Shown in pieces: positions 32,391-41,030 of a stretch of DNA of 62,918 bases. The DNA comes from Myxococcales bacterium (lineage in GTDB: Bacteria > Myxococcota > Myxococcia > Myxococcales > JAKAPL01). Made by a program: the position numbers and the translations under genes. Position 1 is the first letter of the stretch; each line of letters opens with the position of its first letter. The stretch covers positions 1-62,918 of the forward strand of contig JAKAPL010000014.1 in assembly GCA_021807105.1 (NCBI GenBank), in the 5' to 3' direction. The notes under the pieces were generated by a model. It was not told the DNA's origin and did no database searches. It saw nothing but the letters and a program-made list of their open reading frames with translations.

Positions 32391-32599
32391 CCCGTCTTAT
32401 TCACGGTCCGGCTGCTGCGGAGTCCGATCCGGCGCCTGCGAAGGGCGTGCTTGCTCCTTCCTCCTGCGGGGGGCTTGCCACCCTCCAAACGACTTGGGGG
32501 GAGGTGCTTTACGCACACCTCGTCGGTCGTCGCTCTCGCTTGCCCTTCTCGGCTCGCGGTCTCGAACGCCTCGCTACGCCGTACCGTGAATAAGACGGG
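32391..32599. repeat. MITE-like element, complete copy E
   Basis: A 209-bp copy in the opposite orientation to B, with ends at 32391-32406 and 32584-32599. It lies 31 bp after the third lipoprotein gene and may form a strong hairpin at its mRNA end. The flanks TTCAC and CTAAG do not match, so no target duplication is visible. Confidence 0.87.
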
Positions 32600-32636
32600 C
32601 TAAGGCGAGACGGGTGCCCGAGGAGTGCAGAGCGTC

Positions 32637-32660
32637 AAACGTACTCTTTGCAGTACGTTT
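32637..32660. terminator. AT-rich perfect hairpin, possible bidirectional terminator
   Basis: AAACGTACT, a 6-nt loop, AGTACGTTT followed by T: a perfect 9-bp stem that is unusually AT-rich for this DNA. It lies between the rightward lipoprotein gene and the end of the leftward rsmE operon, where a two-way terminator is expected. Confidence 0.5.
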
Positions 32661-32738
32661 TGCAGCGAAGCGATGAGGCCGCCCGTCGCGAGCGAAGGGA
32701 TCGGCTTTCGCAGCAGGCAGCCATTTCACACCAGCCTC

Positions 32739-33479
32739 CTAGCCGAGCTCACCGGCCGCGAGCGCCCAGATCGCGCAGGCGGTGACGGCGGCGGTCTCCG
32801 CCCGCAGCGTCCGGCGGCCGATGGAGCAGAGGCTCGCGCCCCCCTTTTGCAGCGTCGCGAGCTCCTCGGGCGCGAAGCCGCCCTCCGGTCCGGTGGCGAT
32901 CGCGACCCGTTCCACCGAGGAGCGGCCGGCAAGCCAGGTCGCGAGGCCGGGTGCGGGTGCAACGTGCAGGATCGCGACCGGCAGGCCGGCACGGGCGCGC
33001 TCGGCCAGGGCCGCTATGTCCGCGGGATCCGCGATCGCCGGAATGTCCGCGCGGCCGCACTGGCGCGCCGCCTCGGCCGCGACCTTTCGCCAGCGGGCGA
33101 GGCGCGACACCCGCCGCGCGCCATCGAGTCGGGGGACGCTGCGGTCGCAGAGGAGCGGGACCACCCCCGCGACGCCCAACTCGACCGCCTTCTGTACGAT
33201 CCATTCGAGCTTCTCCCCCTTTGGGAGGCCCGGCCAGAGCTCCAGGACCGGGCGCCGCCGGACGGCGCCGCCTTCCCGTCGCGAGAGGAGCGAGAGCTCC
33301 CCGCCGGTTGGGGAGAGCGCGGTGATGCGCCCGTCGTAGACGCCCCCTGCGCCGTCGAAGACCTCGACGGCGTCGCCGGGCGACAGGCGCAAGACCTTCC
33401 CCAGGTAGGCCGCGTCCTCGGCCACGAGCGTCGCCTGGCCGCCGTCGATTCGCGGAGGGGGGACGAAGAGCCGGACCAT
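32739..33479 (-). CDS. rsmE: 16S rRNA (uracil(1498)-N3)-methyltransferase RsmE
   Basis: A 246-residue SPOUT-class methyltransferase that modifies U1498 of 16S rRNA with S-adenosylmethionine. The N-terminal PUA-like part (VRLFVPPPRIDGGQATL and HLGKVLRL-type YLGKVLRLSPGD) and the knotted C-terminal part with ATGPEGGFAPEEL and GRRTLRAETAAV are standard. It is the last gene of a leftward run with a rhomboid-like gene 4 bp upstream. This placement is probably just operon economy. Confidence 0.92.
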   Translation of the reverse strand: MVRLFVPPPRIDGGQATLVAEDAAYLGKVLRLSPGDAVEVFDGAGGVYDGRITALSPTGGELSLLSRREGGAVRRRPVLELWPGLPKGEKLEWIVQKAVELGVAGVVPLLCDRSVPRLDGARRVSRLARWRKVAAEAARQCGRADIPAIADPADIAALAERARAGLPVAILHVAPAPGLATWLAGRSSVERVAIATGPEGGFAPEELATLQKGGASLCSIGRRTLRAETAAVTACAIWALAAGELG

Positions 33480-33483
33480 GCGG

Positions 33484-34242
33484 TTAGTGGAGCCAGCGCT
33501 TCGGATCGTCTTCCCCGTTCGGCGGTGGGACGACCGTCAGGTGGCGGGAGCGGCGCCGGAGCTGCCGTTCGATCTGCGCGGCCCGAAAGCGGAGCCAGAG
33601 CTGGCGGGGTCCGCCGCGCGAGACGGAGAGTGCAAGGCCGGCGAGGGCGCCGCCGACCGCCGTGAGGTAGGGGACCGGTGAGCCGTGGAAGATCATGAAG
33701 AGCGCGATGAGGCCCCAGGAGGCGTACATCAGGACCCGGGCCGGCAGGGGGAAGAGGAAATAGAAGTAGATCTGCATGTCCGGCTCGAGCAGCCCCATGG
33801 CGACGGTGAGCGCCTCCATGACCGGCCAGATGCCGTAGTACGGCTGGACGGCGACCGCGGGGCTCACGAGGCCGATCAGGGCGACGAACAGGCCGGCGAG
33901 CAGGCCGGAGAGCGCGTAGAAGGAGATGAACCGGCGTGGCCCCCAGGTCCGCTCGAACCAGGCGCCGAAGAAGTAGAGGACGACGAGGTCGAGCAGGAAC
34001 CCGAGGGGATCGAGCCCCTCGAAGAGGAGGTAGGAGAGGAGCTTCCATGCCTTCCCGCCGGGAAGGACCTGGGCGGGCTGGAGAACGAAGGCCTCGAGGA
34101 TCTGCGGCAGCCCGAGGTGGGCCGAAATGACGCAACCGAGCGTGGTCAGTCCGGTCGCGATGAGCAAGCGCAGGGTGACGGGCGGGACCCCGCCGAAGGA
34201 CGAAGGCCGGCGGAAGCCATGAATCGGGCGCGCCGGTGCCAT
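33484..34242 (-). CDS. Rhomboid-like membrane protein, probably not a protease
   Basis: A 252-residue protein with about six hydrophobic segments, including LLIATGLTTLGCVISAHLGL, FLLDLVVLYFFGAWFERTWG, FISFYALSGLLAGLFVALIG and YLTAVGGALAGLAL. The fold order and the WxR-like ERTWGPRRF after helix 2-3 are rhomboid features. The catalytic Ser motif GxSG is replaced around YYGIWPVMEALTVAMG, and no His is seen in the last helix, so it is likely a pseudoprotease. It directly abuts the LeuA-like gene stop and precedes rsmE by 4 bp. Confidence 0.78.
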   Translation of the reverse strand: MAPARPIHGFRRPSSFGGVPPVTLRLLIATGLTTLGCVISAHLGLPQILEAFVLQPAQVLPGGKAWKLLSYLLFEGLDPLGFLLDLVVLYFFGAWFERTWGPRRFISFYALSGLLAGLFVALIGLVSPAVAVQPYYGIWPVMEALTVAMGLLEPDMQIYFYFLFPLPARVLMYASWGLIALFMIFHGSPVPYLTAVGGALAGLALSVSRGGPRQLWLRFRAAQIERQLRRRSRHLTVVPPPNGEDDPKRWLH

Positions 34243-35541
34243 TCAGTGCGCGGCCCGGCCGGGACGGGGGGAGACGCCGCGGACCCCCGCGAGCGTGAAG
34301 CGCACGTCGGCTTCGCTGAGCACCCGGTCGCTCGCCTTGGCTCGGGCGAGCACGGCCCGCGCCTCCTCTTCGGTCGCCGTGAGCCCGCGTTCGGCGAACC
34401 ATCGGTGGACGTTGGAGAGGCCGGACATCGGACCGATCTCGATGATCTGCCGCTTGCCGAAGAGCCCCGCCGGCACGCCGGAGTAGACGCGGTCGGCGAG
34501 CCACTGGTCCCCCTTCCTCTCGGCCTTGACGATGGCCGCGGCGTGGACGCCGGTCGCAGTCCGGAAGGCATCCTCGCCGACGAGCGGGTAGTTGCGGGGG
34601 ATCGGGAAGCCCGTCGCGCGGGCCGCGGTCTCCACGTACCGGACGAGGTTCACGAGGTCCCAGTCGACGGCGCCGAGGAGCTTCAGGTTCAAGAGGAGCT
34701 GGTCCATGGCCGTGTTGCCGACCCGCTCTCCGATCCCGAGTGCGCAGCCGTGGACCTGGTCGATGCCGGCGTCCAGGGCGGCGAGCGCGTTCGGTACGGC
34801 GAGGCCGCGGTCGTTGTGGCCATGCCATTCGAGGCGGATGCTCGCCCCGGTTCCGGCGACGAGGTTCCGGCTCCAGGCGACGAGCCGGCGCACGCCGTCG
34901 GGCGTCGCCCAGCCCACCGTGTCGCAGAGGACGAGCGCGGAGGCGCCGTGGTCGACGGCGTTGCGGAAGAGCCGGTCGAGCGTCGCCGGCTGGCTGCGAG
35001 TCGTGTCCTCGGTGACGAAAGCGATCTCGAGACCTTGCGCGACGCCGAAGTCGATCGCGGCGGCCGAGGTCCGCAGGAGGTGATCGACGTCCCACTCCTC
35101 GGCGTACTGGCGGACGGGGGAGCTGCCGATGAACGTGTAGACCGCGACGGGGATCCCCGCCTTCTGCTGGACCTCGGCGACCGGTGCGATGTCCGCCTCC
35201 ACCGTCCGGGCGGCGCAGTTGGGGCGCAGGGCGAGCTTCCTCCTCGCGATGTGCTTCGCGAGCGCGGTCACGTCCGCGAGCGCCCGTGGCCCGGCGCCGG
35301 GGAGGCCGATGTCGACCGCCGCGACGTGCAGCGACGCCATCAGGTCGAGCAGCTCGATCTTGACCGCGAGCGGCGGATCGACCGCCGAGGGGGACTGGAT
35401 GCCGTCGCGCAGCGTCTCGTCGTTGAGGAGGACCGGTTTCCCCCCGAGCGGCGCGGGGGGCGCGTTCCAGTCGTAGATCAACCCGTCGGGGTCGTCGGCC
35501 GGCAGGGAGGCGGCGCCACCCTTGGGCCGCGCGCGCTTCAC
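34243..35541 (-). CDS. LeuA-like condensing enzyme (2-isopropylmalate/citramalate synthase family)
   Basis: A 432-residue DRE-TIM metallolyase-type enzyme that condenses acetyl-CoA with a 2-oxo acid. Seen are LLNDETLRDGIQSP with the catalytic DETLRDG box, the metal-binding HGHNDRG, GIGERVGNTAMDQ and the later FGKRQIIEIGPMSGLSNV. It lacks the full C-terminal LeuA regulatory domain, so leucine feedback is unlikely. GTG 35541 overlaps the thiolase stop (GTGA), showing coupled expression. Homocitrate, citramalate or another acyl-chain extension are all possible; no leuBCD genes are in the window. Confidence 0.82.
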   Translation of the reverse strand: MKRARPKGGAASLPADDPDGLIYDWNAPPAPLGGKPVLLNDETLRDGIQSPSAVDPPLAVKIELLDLMASLHVAAVDIGLPGAGPRALADVTALAKHIARRKLALRPNCAARTVEADIAPVAEVQQKAGIPVAVYTFIGSSPVRQYAEEWDVDHLLRTSAAAIDFGVAQGLEIAFVTEDTTRSQPATLDRLFRNAVDHGASALVLCDTVGWATPDGVRRLVAWSRNLVAGTGASIRLEWHGHNDRGLAVPNALAALDAGIDQVHGCALGIGERVGNTAMDQLLLNLKLLGAVDWDLVNLVRYVETAARATGFPIPRNYPLVGEDAFRTATGVHAAAIVKAERKGDQWLADRVYSGVPAGLFGKRQIIEIGPMSGLSNVHRWFAERGLTATEEEARAVLARAKASDRVLSEADVRFTLAGVRGVSPRPGRAAH

Positions 35542-36737
35542 GCGGTCTCCAGGAGGAGCGCGATCCCCTGGCCGCCGCCGATGCAGGCGCTGCCGATGCC
35601 GCGCATCGTCCTCGCGCCCCCGCGCCGGCGCAGCTCGTAGACGAGGTGCGCGGCGATGCGCGCGCCCGAGGCGCCGAGCGGGTGGCCCACGGCGGTCGCG
35701 CCGCCGTCCACGTTTGTCCGCTCTCGGGGAAGTCCCAGCTCCTTCTCGACCGCGAGGTATTGGGGCACGAACGCCTCGTTCACCTCGATGAGGTCGGCGT
35801 CGGAGAGGCTCCAGCCCCAGTCCGCGAGCGCGGTACGGATGGCCGGCACCGGCCCGATGCCCATGATCTTCGGGTCGCAGCCGGAGACGCCCCAGCCGGT
35901 GATCCGCGCGAGCGGAGCGATCCCCTTCTTCTTCGCGTACTCGCTCGAGGCGACGACGAGCGCCCCGGCCCCGTCGCAGATGCCGCTCGCCGCGCCGGCG
36001 TGGATGACTCCGTCCTTCTTGAAGATCTTGGGGAGCTTCTTGAGCCCCTCGACCGTCGTCTCCGGCCGGTTGTGCTCGTCCTTCGCGAAGACGACCGTCC
36101 CCTTCCTGCCCTTGATCTCGAGGGGCGCGATCTCCTCGGAGAACCGCCCGGCCTCCTGGGCCGCGGCGAAGCGCTTCTGCGAGAGGACCGCAAACTCGTC
36201 CACGGCGTCCTGGGAGATCGCGTACTGCTCGGCGAGCCGCTCCGCGGTCATGGCCATGGGCAGGTTCGTGAAGCTGTCGGTGAGCGCGCCCCAGAGGGCG
36301 TCCTCGAGCGCGCCCTGGCCGAGCGGGATTCCCCAGCGCGCGCCGCGGATGACATGAGGCGCCTGGGACATCGACTCGGTTCCGCCCGCGAGGATGAGCT
36401 CCGCCTCGCCGAGCAGGATCCGCTGCGCGGCCTGGATGACGGCCTCGAAGCCCGACCCACAGAGGCGGTTCACGGTCACCGCGGGGACGCGCTCGGGCAG
36501 GCCCGCCCGCAGCCCCACGTGGCGGGCCAGGTAGATGGCGTCCGCCGAGGTCTGGAGGACGTTCCCAAAGAGCACGTGGCCGTAATCCTCGGCCGGCGCC
36601 CCGGCCTCGCGCATCGCGGCCTTCGCCGCGTGGACGGCGAGGTCGGTCGCGGAGAGATCCTTGAGCGTCCCTCCGAACGTTCCGAACGCGGTCCGCTTGG
36701 CGGAGAGGATGACGACGTCGCGGGCGAGCTTCCTCAT
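35538..36737 (-). CDS. Acetyl-CoA acetyltransferase (thiolase)
   Basis: A 399-residue thiolase. The acylated Cys lies in VNRLCGSGFEAV, the conserved His in GHPLGASGARI, and the second active Cys in IGSACIGGGQGIAL. Its full length and intact residues suggest an active biosynthetic (acetoacetyl-CoA) or degradative enzyme. It is the first gene of an operon with a LeuA-like enzyme, a rhomboid-like protein and rsmE, read from the promoter at 36763-36791. Confidence 0.92.
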   Translation of the reverse strand: MRKLARDVVILSAKRTAFGTFGGTLKDLSATDLAVHAAKAAMREAGAPAEDYGHVLFGNVLQTSADAIYLARHVGLRAGLPERVPAVTVNRLCGSGFEAVIQAAQRILLGEAELILAGGTESMSQAPHVIRGARWGIPLGQGALEDALWGALTDSFTNLPMAMTAERLAEQYAISQDAVDEFAVLSQKRFAAAQEAGRFSEEIAPLEIKGRKGTVVFAKDEHNRPETTVEGLKKLPKIFKKDGVIHAGAASGICDGAGALVVASSEYAKKKGIAPLARITGWGVSGCDPKIMGIGPVPAIRTALADWGWSLSDADLIEVNEAFVPQYLAVEKELGLPRERTNVDGGATAVGHPLGASGARIAAHLVYELRRRGGARTMRGIGSACIGGGQGIALLLETA

Positions 36738-36762
36738 GGCGGACCTCCGGATGGGTGGAGAG

Positions 36763-36791
36763 CGAATAGCAGGCCCGAGCGGGCTTGTGAA
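36763..36791 (-). promoter_or_regulatory. Sigma70-type promoter of the thiolase operon
   Basis: Minus-strand TTCACA (36786-36791), a 17-bp spacer and TATTCG (36763-36768), about 20 nt before the leader of ATG 36737. Confidence 0.5.
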
Positions 36792-36842
36792 GCCCGGCCC
36801 GGCGCCGGTGGCCGAGGCGGCTTACGCCCGCGCGACGGCATC

Positions 36843-36858
36843 CCGTGAATAAGGCGGG
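36843..36858. repeat. Solitary end of the MITE-like element (G)
   Basis: CCGTGAATAAGGCGGG, one mismatch from the usual end, without the rest of the element. It lies about 50 bp upstream of the thiolase promoter. Confidence 0.6.
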
Positions 36859-37015
36859 CATAACCGGTCACCGATCGGAAAGGCAATGCTCATGAGAAAG
36901 CCAGGAGCATGGAGCGGGTGCTCTTTCCCCGCCTGGCATTCTGGATTCCTAAATGATCAGCCACCCACAGATCCCGCCGAGGAGCCATCTCTATTTGAGG
37001 GCCCGTGCGGTGCTC

Positions 37016-37071
37016 GCCCTTCGCAGGCGCGGGCTTGGACGCCGCAGCAGCCGTACCGTGAATAAGACGGT
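37016..37071. repeat. MITE-like element, truncated copy H
   Basis: The last 56 bp of an element (GACGCCGCAGCAGCC, then the end at 37056-37071 with a final T in place of G). It stops one base before the stop codon of the leftward lipoprotein gene. Confidence 0.75.
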
Positions 37072-37072
37072 C

Positions 37073-38209
37073 TCAGGGCACGAGGTCCACCTGCCTCGTG
37101 ATCCACGACGTCCCCCCGCGGCCGTCGCGCAGGACCGAGTAGATCGTCGCGACGCCGCCGTCGGCGGGGTTGTTCCAGTCGATGCTGTAGGTGATGGGGC
37201 CGCCCGAGGGGTTGCCCCAGCCGCCGTAGCCGACCTGCTCCTGGGAGAATGTCCCGATCGTCGTCATGAACGAGAAGAGCCAGGTCTCGTGCAGCCGCGT
37301 CCAGCCACCCTCGAAGTTCGGAACGCAGTAGTCGGAGGGGCCGTTCAACGTGGGGATCACGGGCTGGAGCTGGTGGGGGGCGCCGGCCGAGGCGGTCTCC
37401 ACCGAGGAGGCGGGCAGCGTCTGGCCGTCGAGCTGGAGGACGGAGTATTCGGGATTCTCGTGGTCGGGCATCCCGCCGTCCGGCGCCTGCGGGCAGACTC
37501 CGGCGTCGGTGGGGTAGTCGTCGGGCATCGGGGTGAAGACGAGGATCTTCGAGCCGTAGATCGTCCGTTCGGGCGCGGCGATCATGAGGCCGATCTGGAG
37601 CCAGACGCCGAAGCGGCAGAGGCCCGCGGTGTTCGCGGCGAAGGCGGTGAGCAGCGGCGTCGGGGGACAGCCCCCGTCCGAACCGGCGCAGCTCTGCTGC
37701 GCCCGCGTCTCGGCGGCAGCCTCGGCGGCGATGTCCCAGGTCGTGCCGATGGCGCTCGCGGGGCTGTCGCCCTGCGCGATGACGTAAGCGGGATCGGGCG
37801 GGCACTGCTCGGTCCCGGTCTGCGGGCACTCGGTGAAGGTCCACGGGAGGTCACGGCCGCCGCCGTCGGGGTCGGCGACGAGCGTACCGATCCGGATCGG
37901 GGCCGCCGCGTAGATGGGCGAGAGGTCCGGCGCGCACTGCGACTGGGCGAAGTTGCCGTGGACAGGGTAGCGCAGCTCCGGCGGCGTCGTCCCGATGGCG
38001 AGGATGCGCAGGTCGTGGACGCTCGTCGGGTCGTCATTCGGCAGGGCGCAGCCCGCGGCGCCGAGGACGGCGGCGAGGAGCAGGGGCGACACGGCGAAAC
38101 TGCAGGCTCCGAAGAAGGCAGGGAAGGAAGAAATCGCCTGGCGCGACCCTTCCTGCCTGGCTGCCTCCGTTCGCGAAGACAGTCGCGCATCCCGAGCGGC
38201 CGCCTGCAT
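37073..38209 (-). CDS. Lipoprotein paired with a TonB-dependent receptor
   Basis: A 378-residue protein with a hydrophobic segment ending in VLGAAGC, a good lipobox, followed by ALPNDDPTSVHDLRIL. The mature part has Cys pairs (TECPQTGTEQCPPD; QQSCAGSDGGCPPT) and beta-rich segments ending in WITRQVDLVP. It begins one base before the receptor stop codon, so it is co-transcribed and probably acts with it at the outer membrane, for example in substrate capture. ATG 38209 gives a long N-terminal region before the signal; GTG 38092 is a later alternative. The family is unknown. Confidence 0.78.
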   Translation of the reverse strand: MQAAARDARLSSRTEAARQEGSRQAISSFPAFFGACSFAVSPLLLAAVLGAAGCALPNDDPTSVHDLRILAIGTTPPELRYPVHGNFAQSQCAPDLSPIYAAAPIRIGTLVADPDGGGRDLPWTFTECPQTGTEQCPPDPAYVIAQGDSPASAIGTTWDIAAEAAAETRAQQSCAGSDGGCPPTPLLTAFAANTAGLCRFGVWLQIGLMIAAPERTIYGSKILVFTPMPDDYPTDAGVCPQAPDGGMPDHENPEYSVLQLDGQTLPASSVETASAGAPHQLQPVIPTLNGPSDYCVPNFEGGWTRLHETWLFSFMTTIGTFSQEQVGYGGWGNPSGGPITYSIDWNNPADGGVATIYSVLRDGRGGTSWITRQVDLVP

Positions 38210-40774
38210 CTAGTAGTCCCCCCGGACGCCGAACATCGGCAGGATGGGGTAGGAGGGCAGGATCGTGTACGTCCGGTAGCGGTAGTCGTAGATGAGCCCC
38301 TCCTCGTTCTGCGCGTCGGTCACGTTCCAGCAGTCGAGGTAGACGTCGAGCTTCCAGGTGTCGAACGGGAACTCCTTGTCGACCCGGACATCGAGCTGCC
38401 GGAAGAGCGGCAGGCGGGCAGAGTTCGCGACCCCGTAGATCGGGATGTACGTGTCCTGGTCGGCGTCGTAGGTCGAATTGGTGATCGGGGTCATGGGCAG
38501 GCCGGTGACCAGCCGGAAGCGGGCGCCGACCGTCCAGCCCGCGCCAATCGTGTAGCTGCCGAGGACGGTCAGGATGTGGGTCTCGTCCCAGGCGGACAGG
38601 CCCCAGGGAACGTTGGGGCCCATCGTCAGGTCGGAGCGGGAGAGCGTGTAGGAGAGCCAGCCGAACAGCCTGGCCGTGAAGTCGTGCTTGAGGTAGACCT
38701 CGAGGCCGTAAGCGCGTCCCTGCGCGAGGTTGTTGAAGTTTGCCACCCCCGGTGCGTTCGGACCAAAGAAGCCGCCGACGAGGTTGAAGCGATCCGTGTA
38801 GAACCCGATCAGGGAGAGCGAGAGCGGCGGCAGGATCCGGAGGTCGAAGCCGCCCGAGTATTGCCAGGCGGACAGGAGTCCGAGCCCCGGGGTCCCGAAC
38901 TCGGCGTCGAAGTACTCGACCGTCGGCGGCTCGTCGTAGAGTCCGGCGGACGCTTTGGCGGTGAGCCAGCGAAGGATCTGCCACTCGAGCTCGAGCCGCG
39001 GCTCCACGTCCTCCCGATCCCCGAACGGGACATGGTAGTAGTCCAAGCGCAGGCCGGGAACGAGCTTGACGCCGCCGCCGAGCTGGAGCACCCCCTGCAC
39101 CCAGGGGCCGACGTCGACCAGGTGGAAGACCCGGCTGATCGACTGATTCCCCTGCGCGACCGAGCTGCCGGGAAAGACGACGTAGTCCGGGATGGTCGGG
39201 ATCGTGAGGGCGTAGTAAGTGATCCAATCCTGCACGTCCTCGCCGAACTCCAGCCTCCAGCGGGGCGTGATCTCGTAGCTCATGTCGTGCCGCAGGGCGA
39301 GCACGTCCTGATAGGTGTTGCCCTGGAGTTGCACGAAGCCCAGGTTCGTGTCCTCGTAGCCGGCCATGCCCGCGAGCTTCGACTTGAACGGGCCGTTCTG
39401 GTACTGCCAGGTCGCCGTCAGGTGGTGGAAGAGGGCGTGGTAGTCGAGGTTGACCCCGCCGGGGAGCAGCGCCGAGCTGCCGGTCGCGACGTCCAGCGTG
39501 TCGTTGGAGCCGTACGCCATGAGGTTGAACTGGTTCCGATCCGTCGGCTTGCCGTGGTCGATCTTGAACTGGTAGTCCCAGAAGTAGGGGACGATCGCCA
39601 CCCCGGGGCCGAGGAACGGCTTGAGCAGGAGGTCGAAGTAGGACCGCCGGCCGGCAGCGGCGATCGTGGTGTCGTCGCCGAGGGGCACGTCCAGGAAGCC
39701 GGAGGCGAACGCGGTGTTCACGTCGGCGGTCCCGTGGACGCGGTCGGCCTGGAGCTTGTGGCTCGTCACGTCCACCGTGCCGCCGATGGCGTGGCCATAC
39801 CGGGCGCCCTGGCCGCCGGGGTAGAAGTCGATCTCGTCCAGGAACTCGGGGTTCACGACCGCGGGGCCGCCGCCGAAGTGGTAGATGAGGGGCACCTCGA
39901 GGCCGTCGAGATAAAAGTCCGTGTCCGCGGGATCGGCGCCACGGACGATCAGGAAGCCGAGGTCGAAGGGGCTGCGCGCGACGCCCGGCAGGTCGGTGAT
40001 GACGTGGAGCGGATCGCCGAAGGTGCCGGGGGCGCGCCGAACCTCTTCCTTCTCCAGCGTGTACTCCTCGACGACGTCGGTCTCCTTCGTCGTCCGGACG
40101 ACCGTATGGAACCCCTCGATCTTCGGGCGCAAATAGAAGGTGAGGGTGAGCTTCTGGCCTTCGACCGCGATCCGGTGGGTGAGCGGCTCGTAACCGGCCG
40201 CGAAGACCTGGAAGTAGCGCATCCCAGCGGGGACCTGGAGTGAGAAGCGGCCACCCGCGCCGGCCGTCGTCTCGATGCCCTCCGCGGCGATCGTCGCCCC
40301 GGTGAGCGGATTCTTAGAGGCTCGTTCGAGGACGCGGCCCTCGACCGGAATCTTCCGCTCCCTCGCCGGCGGTGGGGGCGGCGGGGCCCGGCGCAGCACG
40401 AAGCGGTAGACGTAACCGATCGTCACCGGCGCGGGCTTGCCATCCAACTTCGCCGGCGAGAAGACGAACTGCCGGGCGGCGGCGGCGGCGGCCTCGTCGA
40501 AACCATGGCCGGCTGGCTTCTCCACCCGCACCCCGGTCACCCTGCCGTCGGCGCCGATGTCGATCTCCAGCCCGACGCGGGCGGTCAAGCCGGCCTTCTC
40601 CGCGGCGGGCGGATAGACCGCCGGGACGAACCGGAGCAGCGCGGGCGTCTGGGTCAACACGGGCGCCTTACGTTCTTCGGGGGGGCGCTCGTGCGGGAGC
40701 TGGAGGGTCTGCTCCTGGGCGCGGGCCGCCGAGACGACGCCGAGTACGAGCACGAGCGCGGTCCCGCGCCTCAT
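38210..40774 (-). CDS. TonB-dependent outer-membrane receptor with built-in TonB domain
   Basis: An 854-residue outer-membrane transporter. After a signal peptide (MRRGTALVLVLGVVSAARAQ) comes a TonB C-terminal-like domain (about 45-128: PAVYPPAAEKAGLTARVGLE, RQFVFSPAKLDGKPAPVTI), a Pro linker, a carboxypeptidase-regulatory-like beta-sandwich (about 140-215), a plug (VRTTKETDVVEEYTLEKEEV, FYLDGLEVPLIYHFGG) and a long beta-barrel ending with ILPMFGVRGDY. The TonB-like domain on a receptor is odd, because TonB itself normally sits in the inner membrane. Its ligand is unknown. A lipoprotein gene follows, and the promoter lies at 40852-40880. Confidence 0.88.
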   Translation of the reverse strand: MRRGTALVLVLGVVSAARAQEQTLQLPHERPPEERKAPVLTQTPALLRFVPAVYPPAAEKAGLTARVGLEIDIGADGRVTGVRVEKPAGHGFDEAAAAAARQFVFSPAKLDGKPAPVTIGYVYRFVLRRAPPPPPPARERKIPVEGRVLERASKNPLTGATIAAEGIETTAGAGGRFSLQVPAGMRYFQVFAAGYEPLTHRIAVEGQKLTLTFYLRPKIEGFHTVVRTTKETDVVEEYTLEKEEVRRAPGTFGDPLHVITDLPGVARSPFDLGFLIVRGADPADTDFYLDGLEVPLIYHFGGGPAVVNPEFLDEIDFYPGGQGARYGHAIGGTVDVTSHKLQADRVHGTADVNTAFASGFLDVPLGDDTTIAAAGRRSYFDLLLKPFLGPGVAIVPYFWDYQFKIDHGKPTDRNQFNLMAYGSNDTLDVATGSSALLPGGVNLDYHALFHHLTATWQYQNGPFKSKLAGMAGYEDTNLGFVQLQGNTYQDVLALRHDMSYEITPRWRLEFGEDVQDWITYYALTIPTIPDYVVFPGSSVAQGNQSISRVFHLVDVGPWVQGVLQLGGGVKLVPGLRLDYYHVPFGDREDVEPRLELEWQILRWLTAKASAGLYDEPPTVEYFDAEFGTPGLGLLSAWQYSGGFDLRILPPLSLSLIGFYTDRFNLVGGFFGPNAPGVANFNNLAQGRAYGLEVYLKHDFTARLFGWLSYTLSRSDLTMGPNVPWGLSAWDETHILTVLGSYTIGAGWTVGARFRLVTGLPMTPITNSTYDADQDTYIPIYGVANSARLPLFRQLDVRVDKEFPFDTWKLDVYLDCWNVTDAQNEEGLIYDYRYRTYTILPSYPILPMFGVRGDY

Positions 40775-40851
40775 GGCGGGCCCTTCGTGGGGCGCGAGCA
40801 GGGAAGGACGGACACGGGGCGGGCCGGCGGGCGGTCCGAAGAACGGCAGGG

Positions 40852-40880
40852 AGACTAGCGATCATCACGAAGAGTGTCAA
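40852..40880 (-). promoter_or_regulatory. Sigma70-type promoter of the TonB-receptor operon
   Basis: Minus-strand TTGACA (40875-40880), a 17-bp spacer and TAGTCT (40852-40857). The leader to ATG 40774 is about 70 nt. Confidence 0.65.
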
Positions 40881-41030
40881 TCGGCGTGCGCCGGAGAACG
40901 CCGTCCAGGAAGCGAGGATCTACTCCCATCTTGCTTGAGGCAACCGCTCGATTCCTGGAGCCGTTCCCGCCCCCGTTTCCGCTCCCGAGGCCCCGATTCC
41001 AAACGGCGGTCTGTGGGCGTTTTCCTTCAA

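Noticed and set aside
35542-36861. An N-terminal extension of the LeuA-like enzyme.
   Set aside because: It is the shadow of the thiolase gene; the family start fits GTG 35541.
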